From JAWXUD01 sp044432945 (GTDB lineage: Bacteria; Cyanobacteriota; Vampirovibrionia; Gastranaerophilales; Gastranaerophilaceae): a DNA stretch of 15,151 nt. Where the stretch lies: contig JAWXUD010000036.1 in assembly GCA_044432945.1 (NCBI GenBank), positions 1-15,151 of the forward strand, in the 5' to 3' direction. Below the pieces are notes generated by a model, which was not told the DNA's origin, searched no databases, and saw only the letters and a list, made by a program, of their open reading frames with translations. This document shows positions 7,475-14,388 of this stretch, piece by piece. The translations under genes and the position numbers were made by a program. The number at the start of each line of letters is the position of its first letter. Position 1 is the stretch's first letter.

Positions 7475-9346
7475 ATGAATGAAAAATATATACCGCTATA
7501 TCAAAAATATCGTCCGCAAACTCTTGAGCAAATTGTTGGTCAAGAGCATATTAAAAAAGCATTAACTAATACAATAGATTTAGATAAAATCTCTCACGCA
7601 TATTTGTTTACTGGTCCAAGAGGTACTGGTAAGACGTCTACTGCGAGGATATTCGCTAAATCTCTGAACTGTGAAACTGGCATCACAGCTTCGCCTTGTG
7701 GGGTTTGTTCAAATTGTATGAATATCACTAATTCAATACCGATGGACGTTATAGAAATTGATGCGGCGAGTAATAGAAAAGTCGAGGACGCACAAAATAT
7801 CTTAGAAAAAGTGATGTATGCACCTGTGAGCAGTCGTTTTAAAATATATATAATTGATGAAGTTCATATGCTTTCAACAACTGCGTTTAATGCACTTTTA
7901 AAAACGCTTGAAGAACCACCAAAAAATGTTATATTTATTCTAGCAACAACTGAAGTTCATAAAGTGCTTGATACGATAAAAAGTCGTTGCCAAACTTTTG
8001 ATTTTAGAAGAATAACAACTGATGATATAGTTGCACATTTGAAAAAAATTGCAGAGTTAGAAAAAATAAACATTACTGATGACGCTTTATTTAATATCGC
8101 TAAGAATTCTGCTGGCGGAATGCGTGATAGTATCGCATTGTTAGACCAACTAAGCGTACTTGATGGTAAAGAGGCGATTTCAACTGAAGATATTAACAAC
8201 TTACTGGGACGTTTATCTTTTGACACCTTAAAAGTATTAGCTGACAAAATAATAGAGGCACAACCGCAGGAGGCTATTGAAGATTTAGAAAAAATATATA
8301 ATTCAGGCAACGAGCCTGTTCAGATTTTAACGAATTTGATGGATTATTTAAAAAATCTACTAATCGTTAAAAATTGTCGCAAAGAAATAGTCCAAGAGCT
8401 TACACAAGCAAATGAAGAACAAATTAGCGTGCTAAAATCTCAATCAGAAAAAATTGAAACTCATCAAATAGTTTTTCTTATTGAAAAAACGGCAGATTAT
8501 ATAAAAGAGATTAAAACTTCAAACAATCCACGTCTTTGGTTAGAAGTTGGGATTATTGATATAGCAAATTTGGTTGAGAATACAAAGTTAATAGAATTAC
8601 AAAATAGAATTTCTCGTTTAGAGGGTGGCGAAGTTCAGCCAGTATTGGTTAAGCAGTTTAAAACACCACCATCGCCTGTTGCAAAACCTGATTTAAAACC
8701 TGTTACTAAGCCAGAAATAACAACACCTACTCCAATAACTCAAACGAGAGAAAAGGAAATTGTTAAAAAAGAGCCAGAAACAAAATCTGAAAAAGTAGAA
8801 GAAGAGAGCTTTACACCAATGCCAGTAGCAAAACAAAATACTGGTGCTGATATAAACTCACTATGGGAAATGCTTTTGACAAATATTCAAAGTACACCAA
8901 CAAGAATGCTTCTTAAACAATGGGCTAAGCCTATAAAAATATCTCAAGATGAAGTGCTTTTGACTATCAAAAGCGATACTTTATTAAAGCAGTTCGTAGA
9001 AGGAAACAAACGCCAAGTTCTTCAATCAGCAGTGGATACAATGTTCTCACAAGAAGAGTCTAAAATAATTATCAGACTTCCGCAATCAGGTGATGATGCG
9101 ATTATGCAAGAGGCATCTTTACTCCCAAAGCCTAATGCGACAGCTAATGTCGCAGTGAAAAAAGTTATAAAAGAGGTGCAGGTTGAAGAAGCAATTGATT
9201 TCGTTGAAGTAGAGCATATTAAAAAAGAAATTACGACTAAAAAACAAGCTCAAGCTTCTAATAACGGAGAAAAGCTTATAAAATCGATGCATTCAGATAA
9301 CGTAAACATGATTATGGAAGTGTTTGATGGAAAAGTTATCGACTAA
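7475..9346 (+). CDS. dnaX: DNA polymerase III subunit gamma/tau
   Basis: The 623-residue clamp-loader ATPase loads the beta clamp and, in the tau form, ties the clamp loader to polymerase. It shows the DnaX opening Tyr-Arg-Pro-x-Thr (12-16), Walker A Gly-Pro-Arg-Gly-Thr-Gly-Lys-Thr (47-54), a zinc module Cys66-x8-Cys75-x2-Cys78-x2-Cys81, Walker B with Ile-Ile-Asp-Glu-Val-His (126-131), the Ser-Arg-Cys arginine finger (170-172) and sensor 2 Gly-Gly-Met-Arg-Asp-Ser (214-219). Clamp-loader domain III follows to about 365, then a Pro/Lys/Glu-rich linker (about 390-455) and a C-terminal tau-like domain (from about 460). No intein is present, although some cyanobacterial dnaX genes carry one. No Shine-Dalgarno sequence precedes the ATG. 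The stop overlaps that of ribD on the other strand. Confidence 0.96.
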   Translation: MNEKYIPLYQKYRPQTLEQIVGQEHIKKALTNTIDLDKISHAYLFTGPRGTGKTSTARIFAKSLNCETGITASPCGVCSNCMNITNSIPMDVIEIDAASNRKVEDAQNILEKVMYAPVSSRFKIYIIDEVHMLSTTAFNALLKTLEEPPKNVIFILATTEVHKVLDTIKSRCQTFDFRRITTDDIVAHLKKIAELEKINITDDALFNIAKNSAGGMRDSIALLDQLSVLDGKEAISTEDINNLLGRLSFDTLKVLADKIIEAQPQEAIEDLEKIYNSGNEPVQILTNLMDYLKNLLIVKNCRKEIVQELTQANEEQISVLKSQSEKIETHQIVFLIEKTADYIKEIKTSNNPRLWLEVGIIDIANLVENTKLIELQNRISRLEGGEVQPVLVKQFKTPPSPVAKPDLKPVTKPEITTPTPITQTREKEIVKKEPETKSEKVEEESFTPMPVAKQNTGADINSLWEMLLTNIQSTPTRMLLKQWAKPIKISQDEVLLTIKSDTLLKQFVEGNKRQVLQSAVDTMFSQEESKIIIRLPQSGDDAIMQEASLLPKPNATANVAVKKVIKEVQVEEAIDFVEVEHIKKEITTKKQAQASNNGEKLIKSMHSDNVNMIMEVFDGKVID

Positions 9347-10392
9347 ATTTCAGGGTAGTATGTTAATAAAATATCATTAGAGAGTTTTTTAACTTCTTCA
9401 ATTTTAAAAATTTTACATTCATTGATGTTGTTAATAAAAGAGCTATTAAAGCAGGATTTTGAAGAATTGTCGTTAGTGATTTTTGGTGCGATAAAATGAT
9501 AAATTTTATCGCAATATTGAAGAGCTTCACCGTTTAAAATCCCACCGCTTTCAATCAAAATACTCATGATGCCTAGTTCAAAAGCTTTTTTAAAGATGAA
9601 ATCTAAATCTAATTTTTCATTTTTTTCAGGTGTCGCAAAAAAGTGAATATTTTCTCTCTGAAATTTTGGTTTATGTTTTTCGCTATGAAATAAAAATATT
9701 TCACCTTCTTTATAGATTTTAAAATCTAGGTTTGTTTTTAAATTTCTATCTAAAATGATTTTTTTTGAATGAGCCATGGTTGGGTTGTCGGTGATTATTG
9801 TAGAAGAAGTTGTCATCATCGCATCATATTTTTCACGAATTTCTTTAACTTTTTCACGTGAATTCGCACCAGTAATCCATTTTGAAGAACCATTTGAAGT
9901 AGCGATTTTGCCATCAAGAGTTGTTGCTGTTTTAATTGTGATAAATGATTTTTTATTCAGGTGGTTTTTTATAAAGATTTCGTTCAACTTTTTGCATTCT
10001 TCATTCAATACGTTTTCAACAACTTCAATGTTAGCTGATTTAAGTTTTGCAATTCCATTACCTGCAACAATTGGATTGACATCTCGCATTCCGATTACAA
10101 CTTTTTTGATTTTGCGTTCGATAATCAAATCTACGCAAGGTGGAGTTTTTCCAAAATGAGTACAAGGTTCAAGATTTACAACTAGCGTTCCACCTACCTC
10201 TTCACCATTTTTTAGTTTCAATAAGGCGTCACGTTCTGCGTGATTTTCACCATATTTTGAATGAAAACCAGTTGAAATAATCTCGTCCTTTGAGGTTAGC
10301 ACAACACAACCGACTAAGGGGTTTGGCGATGTTTTGCCAGTGCCTAATTTTGCTAATTCAATACATTTTTTCATTAATATTTCATAATTCAT
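9343..10392 (-). CDS. ribD: Bifunctional pyrimidine deaminase / reductase of riboflavin synthesis
   Basis: RibD converts the product of GTP cyclohydrolase II in two steps, deamination then ribityl-chain reduction. The deaminase domain (1-145) has the zinc signature His51-Ala-Glu53 and Glu75-Pro-Cys77-Thr-His-x-Gly-x-Thr-Pro-Pro-Cys86, plus Ser-Pro-Asn-Pro-Leu-Val-Gly-Cys (22-29). The NADPH-dependent reductase domain (about 148-349) has Lys-Thr-Ala-x-Thr-Leu-Asp-Gly-Lys-Ile-Ala (154-164), Lys-Trp-Ile-Thr-Gly (171-175) and Glu-Ser-Gly-Gly (281-284). At 349 residues it is a little shorter than usual; the segment after Thr-Asp-Asn-Pro-Thr (about 201-215) is compressed. No other rib gene or FMN riboswitch is adjacent. 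ATG 10392 has no Shine-Dalgarno sequence; the promoter position predicts a leaderless mRNA. The stop (TAG) overlaps the dnaX stop. Confidence 0.95.
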   Translation of the reverse strand: MNYEILMKKCIELAKLGTGKTSPNPLVGCVVLTSKDEIISTGFHSKYGENHAERDALLKLKNGEEVGGTLVVNLEPCTHFGKTPPCVDLIIERKIKKVVIGMRDVNPIVAGNGIAKLKSANIEVVENVLNEECKKLNEIFIKNHLNKKSFITIKTATTLDGKIATSNGSSKWITGANSREKVKEIREKYDAMMTTSSTIITDNPTMAHSKKIILDRNLKTNLDFKIYKEGEIFLFHSEKHKPKFQRENIHFFATPEKNEKLDLDFIFKKAFELGIMSILIESGGILNGEALQYCDKIYHFIAPKITNDNSSKSCFNSSFINNINECKIFKIEEVKKLSNDILLTYYPEI

Positions 10393-10398
10393 AAGCCA

Positions 10399-10426
10399 AT
10401 TTTAGCCTAAAATAAATTTAATTCAA
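10399..10426 (-). promoter_or_regulatory. Putative ribD promoter predicting a leaderless mRNA
   Basis: On the minus strand TTGAAT (10421-10426), a 16-bp spacer and TAAAAT (10399-10404) lie just six bases before the ATG at 10392. Standard spacing puts the transcription start at the A of the start codon. Confidence 0.55.
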
Positions 10427-10453
10427 ATAAAGAAAAATTAGCCCAATTTATTA

Positions 10454-10482
10454 TTGAGTAATATTTTTGTTTATGCAAATAT
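10454..10482 (+). promoter_or_regulatory. Putative promoter of the gshB-like gene
   Basis: TTGAGT (10454-10459) and AAATAT (10477-10482) are 17 bp apart, with TGC directly before the -10 (extended -10). This gives a leader of about 16 bases that contains GAGGG. It sits in the 112-bp divergent region shared with ribD. Confidence 0.45.
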
Positions 10483-10504
10483 CAAAGAAGAAACGTGAGG
10501 GAAA

Positions 10505-11473
10505 ATGGATATTTTATATATAATCGACAGAGTTGAACTGAAATATTTTGAATTCAACAATCTTGTTACAAATTTTTGGCTTATAAAAGAATTTTTAAAC
10601 CAAGATGCTAATGTTTTTATAACCACAATAGACAAATTGAGCCTTAAATCAGGTGTCGCTTTTGCTAGTTGTAGCAAATCTTATCAAGATAATGAGAATA
10701 TTTGTTATGAAAAATCATTCTCTGATAAAAAAATAGAAGATTTTCAGTTAGTAATGTTTCGTCAAGATCCACCAGTCGATGCTGATTACATAAATTCAAC
10801 ATACATTTTCGATTTTGTTGATAGAGAAAAAACAATAATAATCAACGAACCTAGTGCTGTAAGAGATTTCAATGAAAAACTTCACGCAATAAGGTTTCAG
10901 GAATTTATGCCCGAAAACATTGTTACTGCTTCAAAATTCGATATAATCGATTTCTTAAACACACACGATGAAATTGTGCTAAAGCCTCTTGGTGCTTGTT
11001 TTGGAACTGGGGTTATGACATTGAAAAAAGGTGATAAAAATACTTCTGTAATTATAAATTCAGTGACAAATAATCAGACAAAATTAATAATGGTTCAAAA
11101 ATATTTGCCAAAAGCTGTCCACGGTGATAAGCGAGTTTTGTTTTTAGGTGAAGAAGTTCTTGATGTGTGCGTGCAAAAACTCCCATCTAATGATGATTTC
11201 AAATTCAACGAGCATTGTGATAGCAACATTGTACGTGCTGAATTGAGCGAACAAGAGAAAAATGATTTTGCAAAAGTCGCTCGAGAGTTGAACAAGTTAG
11301 GAGTTTTTCTTGTTGGACTAGATGTGATAGATGGCAAAATTATTGAGATAAACGTTACAAGCCCTTGTTATTTTATAAAAGAAATTAATTCACATTTCAA
11401 TATCCAAATCGAAAAGAAAATCGTTGATTTTATACTATCAAAAGCAACTACTAAACAATTAACAAATGTTTAA
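10505..11473 (+). CDS. Glutathione synthetase-like ATP-grasp ligase with altered loop
   Basis: The 322-residue protein follows the prokaryotic GshB fold: N-terminal domain with Phe-Arg-Gln-Asp-Pro-Pro (85-90) and Asn-Glu-Pro-Ser-Ala-Val-Arg-Asp-Phe-Asn-Glu-Lys (114-125), then the ATP-grasp domain with Lys-Pro-Leu-Gly (160-163), Gly-Asp-Lys-Arg (207-210) and Glu-Ile-Asn-Val-Thr-Ser-Pro (281-287). GshB joins gamma-glutamylcysteine and glycine using ATP. The overall pattern is closest to cyanobacterial GshB. Two conserved loops differ: the Gly-rich ATP loop reads Ala-Cys-Phe-Gly-Thr-Gly-Val (164-170), and the active-site lid, normally with Asn-x-x-x-Gly-Gly, reads Phe-Asn-Glu-His-Cys-Asp-Ser-Asn (234-241) without the Gly pair. 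Substrate use is therefore uncertain, so no symbol is given. ATG 10505 follows GAGGG. No gshA is in the window. It is convergent with tsaD, 14 bp apart. Confidence 0.85.
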   Translation: MDILYIIDRVELKYFEFNNLVTNFWLIKEFLNQDANVFITTIDKLSLKSGVAFASCSKSYQDNENICYEKSFSDKKIEDFQLVMFRQDPPVDADYINSTYIFDFVDREKTIIINEPSAVRDFNEKLHAIRFQEFMPENIVTASKFDIIDFLNTHDEIVLKPLGACFGTGVMTLKKGDKNTSVIINSVTNNQTKLIMVQKYLPKAVHGDKRVLFLGEEVLDVCVQKLPSNDDFKFNEHCDSNIVRAELSEQEKNDFAKVARELNKLGVFLVGLDVIDGKIIEINVTSPCYFIKEINSHFNIQIEKKIVDFILSKATTKQLTNV

Positions 11474-11487
11474 ACGTTTATAAGAGA

Positions 11488-12555
11488 TTATTTTTTAATA
11501 AATTTGACACGTGAAAACACTTCTACATCAACATCATCAAATGTGTTACGATCGAAATAAGCACAAGAAGCGACCATCGCTGCGTTATCTGTGCAATATT
11601 TCATCGGTGGTGCAAAAACTTTAATTCCTTCTGCTTCTAGGTTGAAAATCTTTTTACGGATTTCAGAGTTAGCTGCTACGCCACCTGCGATGACGATTTG
11701 TTTGTATGCAGTTTCATCAAGTGCTTTTTTAATCTTTTTCAATAAAGTCTTTGAAACACATTCCTGAAAACTAGCACATACATCGTTGACTGGCAATTCT
11801 TCTTTATCAAAAGATTTTACCAAACGCAAAACAGCTGTCTTTAACCCGCTAAAACTAAAATTGTACCCTTCAACTTTGCCTTCAGGCAACTGGAAAGCCT
11901 TAGGATTACCTTGTTGAGCAAGCTTATCTAACACAGCACCGCCAGGGTATGGAAGCCCTATTAGCCTAGCGACTTTATCATAAGCCTCACCAACAGCATC
12001 ATCAATTGTTTCACCAATAATCGTCTGCTTTTGATACGACTCAACATCAATAATTTGCGTATGTCCACCACTAACCAAAAGAGCTATATAAGGTGGTTTT
12101 AAATCAGTATCGATATAATTTGCACAAAGATGTGCATTCAAATGGTTTACACCAATAAATGGTTTGTCATAGGTTAAAGCAAGAGTTTTAGTGGCGTTTA
12201 ACCCAACCAGCAAGCACCCAACAAGACCTGGACCAACAGTCCCTGCAAAAGCTGTAATATCTTGAGGGGTTATGTTCGCATCATTTTTCGCAATCCTAAA
12301 AGCTTCGTCTATGACAACATTGATGGATTCTAAATGTTCACGAGCGGCGATTTCAGGAATAACCCCACCAAATTGTGCGTGAGTTTTTATTTGTGATGCA
12401 ACAACGTTTGCAATAACCTCACGACCGTTTTTAACAATCGCACAAGCAGTCTCATCACAACTTGATTCTATCGCCATAATATAGTTGTCAATATTAGAGT
12501 TTTCACCGATTTCAACTTCTTTATTTGAAAATAATGTATTTTTTAAATTTTTCAT
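11488..12555 (-). CDS. tsaD: tRNA N6-threonylcarbamoyladenosine transferase subunit TsaD
   Basis: TsaD, with TsaB and TsaE, moves the threonylcarbamoyl group onto A37 of ANN-decoding tRNAs. From the ATG at 12555 the protein has 355 residues. It shows Ala-Ile-Glu-Ser-Ser-Cys-Asp-Glu-Thr-Ala (28-37), Gly-Gly-Val-Ile-Pro-Glu (63-68), the metal-binding His138-x3-His142, Val-Ser-Gly-Gly-His-Thr (161-166), Gly-Glu-Ala-Tyr-Asp-Lys (189-194), Gly-Gly-Val-Ala-Ala-Asn-Ser (291-297) and Tyr-Cys-Thr-Asp-Asn-Ala-Ala-Met (320-327). All are family hallmarks. About 25 residues precede the first strand, more than the few usual for TsaD. A TTG at 12576 could extend the frame by seven codons, but it lies upstream of the -10 box, so the ATG is preferred. 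No Shine-Dalgarno sequence is seen; the -10 is nine bases from the ATG. It is divergent from obg. Confidence 0.94.
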   Translation of the reverse strand: MKNLKNTLFSNKEVEIGENSNIDNYIMAIESSCDETACAIVKNGREVIANVVASQIKTHAQFGGVIPEIAAREHLESINVVIDEAFRIAKNDANITPQDITAFAGTVGPGLVGCLLVGLNATKTLALTYDKPFIGVNHLNAHLCANYIDTDLKPPYIALLVSGGHTQIIDVESYQKQTIIGETIDDAVGEAYDKVARLIGLPYPGGAVLDKLAQQGNPKAFQLPEGKVEGYNFSFSGLKTAVLRLVKSFDKEELPVNDVCASFQECVSKTLLKKIKKALDETAYKQIVIAGGVAANSEIRKKIFNLEAEGIKVFAPPMKYCTDNAAMVASCAYFDRNTFDDVDVEVFSRVKFIKK

Positions 12556-12556
12556 A

Positions 12557-12574
12557 GTATTATGATTATAATAC
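12557..12574. promoter_or_regulatory. Symmetric -10 region between tsaD and obg
   Basis: ATTATAAT at 12565-12572 is its own reverse complement, so a perfect TATAAT lies on both strands: 12565-12570 facing tsaD and 12567-12572 facing obg. It is embedded in an inverted repeat with 7-bp arms (GTATTAT at 12557-12563, ATAATAC at 12568-12574). Predicted starts are near 12558 (tsaD, about three bases before the ATG) and 12579 (obg, leader of about 37 bases). The -35 boxes are weak in both directions. Confidence 0.5.
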
Positions 12575-12615
12575 AAAAAAAAGATTAGCGGATTAAAATA
12601 TAAAATGGTGAAAAA

Positions 12616-13899
12616 ATGAAATTCATAGACAAGAGTAAAATAAAAATAGTTTCAGGGCGAGGTGGCAACGGAATGGTCGCTTGGAGGCGTGAAAAATATG
12701 TAGATAAAGGCGGTCCTGCAGGTGGTGACGGTGGTCGTGGCGGAGATGTTTATTTAGTGGCTGATGAGAATATGTCTACGTTAATGGATTTTAAACACAA
12801 ATCTGTTTTTAAAGCTGATGCTGGTGAAAACGGCGGGATTAAGAATATGCACGGACATTGTGCTAAAGACACTTATATCAAAGTTCCAGTAGGGACTGTT
12901 GTTCGTGATGTCAAAACTGGCACTATAATCGCTGACTTGACCGAACACGATCAACAAGCACTTGTGGCTAAAGGTGGACGTGGTGGACGTGGAAACGCTC
13001 GTTTTGCTACGTCACAAAAACGAGCTCCACAATTTTGTGAGCCAGGTGAGCCAGAGATTGAACGTGAATTATATTTAGAATTGAAGCTTTTAGCTGATGT
13101 TGGGCTTTTAGGAATGCCAAACGCTGGTAAATCAACTTTAATCAGTAGAATTAGTTCTGCAAAACCTAAAATCGCTGATTATCCTTTCACAACACTTATT
13201 CCAAACCTTGGCGTTGTTAAAAAACGCTCAGGAGATGGCTATGTTGTGGCTGATATTCCAGGGTTGATTGAGGGTGCTTCTGAAGGTATAGGATTAGGAC
13301 ACGATTTTTTAAGACATATCGAAAGATGTCGTTTTTTGGTGCATCTAGTTGACTGTAGCGAAGAAAATCCTTTTGATAATTATATGATGATTAATAACGA
13401 ATTGGCAAAACACTCTGAAGAGTTAGCGGATTTATATCAGATTGTTGTATTGAATAAAATCGATTCTGTTTTTGAAGAAACTCTAGAAGAAATTTATAAT
13501 CAGTTTAAAACAGTTTCTGAAGATATTTTTGAAATATCTGCGGTTACAGGTGAGCATTTAACTGAATTTGTTGATTTTATGAGCAAAAAAGTTGATGAAA
13601 TACCAAAACGTGTTTCTCAAGTCGTTGTCGAAGAAGACCTAGATGCTTACAATAACGATGATAGTGCTTATGAAATCCACAAAGCAGCTAAAGGCGTTTA
13701 TATCGTTGTTGGTGGCAAAATCTCTCGTCTAGCAGGTGTTACTGATGAACGCAACACCGAACAAGTTTTACGTCTGCAAAATATCCTGAAATCTATGGGG
13801 GTTTTTGACAAGCTTACAAAACTTGGGATTACTGATGGCGATACAATTATTTTAGGACATTTAGAGTTTGCATTTTATAAAGAAGAAATGTATGGCTAA
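12616..13899 (+). CDS. obg: GTPase Obg/CgtA
   Basis: Obg is an essential GTPase that acts in large ribosomal subunit maturation and stress or growth control. The 427-residue protein has the three expected parts. The Gly-rich Obg fold is at 1-157, with several Gly-Gly stretches such as Gly-Gly-Pro-Ala-Gly-Gly-Asp-Gly-Gly at 32-40. The G domain (about 158-330) has G1 Gly-Met-Pro-Asn-Ala-Gly-Lys-Ser (166-173), the G2 Thr at 192-193, G3 Asp-Ile-Pro-Gly (213-216), G4 Asn-Lys-Ile-Asp (280-283) and G5 Ser-Ala-Val (308-310). A C-terminal OCT domain (about 350-427) follows, so this is the long Obg form. ATG 12616 follows a GGTG site. It is divergent from tsaD and may share a symmetric promoter with it. 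Two small genes follow after 113 bp in the same direction. Confidence 0.97.
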   Translation: MKFIDKSKIKIVSGRGGNGMVAWRREKYVDKGGPAGGDGGRGGDVYLVADENMSTLMDFKHKSVFKADAGENGGIKNMHGHCAKDTYIKVPVGTVVRDVKTGTIIADLTEHDQQALVAKGGRGGRGNARFATSQKRAPQFCEPGEPEIERELYLELKLLADVGLLGMPNAGKSTLISRISSAKPKIADYPFTTLIPNLGVVKKRSGDGYVVADIPGLIEGASEGIGLGHDFLRHIERCRFLVHLVDCSEENPFDNYMMINNELAKHSEELADLYQIVVLNKIDSVFEETLEEIYNQFKTVSEDIFEISAVTGEHLTEFVDFMSKKVDEIPKRVSQVVVEEDLDAYNNDDSAYEIHKAAKGVYIVVGGKISRLAGVTDERNTEQVLRLQNILKSMGVFDKLTKLGITDGDTIILGHLEFAFYKEEMYG

Positions 13900-14012
13900 A
13901 TCATTTCTGAACTAATTGTAAAAAAAACTTAACAATTTTTCGAATAAATAGCAATAATTTTTTTTTAGGCGTTATTAAAAAAATAGTGGAACTTATAAAA
14001 GGAAATATATCG
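13900..14012 (+). other. Short AT-rich spacer after obg, weak terminator and promoter candidates
   Basis: This 113-bp gap holds a weak stem (AATTGT 13914-13919 with ACAATT 13932-13937) followed by TTT, a run of nine or more T at about 13958-13966, and a possible promoter TTAACA (13929-13934) and AATAAT (13953-13958) with an 18-bp spacer. None is strong. The small genes could be read from their own promoter or through from obg. Confidence 0.3.
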
Positions 14013-14363
14013 ATGAATACACAAGGGGTAAACGGTGTAAATTCTAGTAATACAAATTTTTGCTCAATAAAATTACCAAAAGATGCAGGTTTGTTTGAGC
14101 TTGTCAAAAACTCTAAATTTAAGTACAAAGTTGTTAGTATATGTAATTCATTTGAAGATACACGTAAATATATAAATAGTCCTGAACACAATAAGATCCG
14201 TATGGAAATGGGAAATTCAATTCCTGATGTAGCGATTATGAGAGGCAGAAGTAATTACGCTCAAGATTCTCTTGTAGGAAGAAATCTTGACGTTGAAACT
14301 GATTTGTATCACAACGAAATTTTACCAAAATATCCAGATGCTGAGTGGATTAAAGATATATAA
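14013..14363 (+). CDS. Small protein of unknown function, paralogue of the next gene
   Basis: I do not recognise this 116-residue protein. ATG 14013 is preferred over an in-frame GTG at 13986 because AAAGGA lies at a suitable distance only before the ATG. There is no signal peptide and no membrane segment. Residues 13-23 (Asn-Thr-Asn-Phe-Cys-Ser-Ile-Lys-Leu-Pro-Lys) align without gaps with residues 11-21 of the next gene product, and its C-terminus (Gly89-Arg to Lys106-Tyr-Pro-Asp) aligns with the next product's C-terminus with one gap. The pair therefore looks like an old tandem duplication. The Asn/Ser-rich N-terminus resembles short tags I associate, without proof, with small proteins of gut Melainabacteria. 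It is probably co-transcribed with the next gene, 25 bp downstream. Confidence 0.75.
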   Translation: MNTQGVNGVNSSNTNFCSIKLPKDAGLFELVKNSKFKYKVVSICNSFEDTRKYINSPEHNKIRMEMGNSIPDVAIMRGRSNYAQDSLVGRNLDVETDLYHNEILPKYPDAEWIKDI

Positions 14364-14388
14364 TAGATAAAAATGAATAAGGATAAAT

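Noticed and set aside
8762..8773. Possible programmed frameshift in dnaX: AAAAAAG at codons 431-433, near the position of the E. coli gamma site, with stops soon after in the shifted frames.
   Set aside because: The run is read AAA AAA GAG, not the A AAA AAG phase needed for tandem slippage, and six A are short for transcriptional slippage. Stops in shifted frames are expected in AT-rich DNA.
9776..10159. Open frames on the strand opposite to ribD, comEC, dnaX and others.
   Set aside because: They overlap strongly supported conserved genes, show no family motifs and have low-complexity hydrophobic composition typical of antisense frames.
11471..11480. Palindrome TAAACGTTTA between the gshB-like gene and tsaD as terminator.
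   Set aside because: It is only 10 bp, AT-rich, without a loop or clear T-tract; it includes the gshB-like stop codon and is probably incidental.
12556..12576. TTG at 12576 as the tsaD start.
   Set aside because: It would lie upstream of the predicted -10 and transcription start, and no ribosome site precedes it.
13986..14012. GTG at 13986 as start of the first small gene, adding nine residues.
   Set aside because: No ribosome binding site precedes it, whereas AAAGGA lies correctly before the ATG at 14013.
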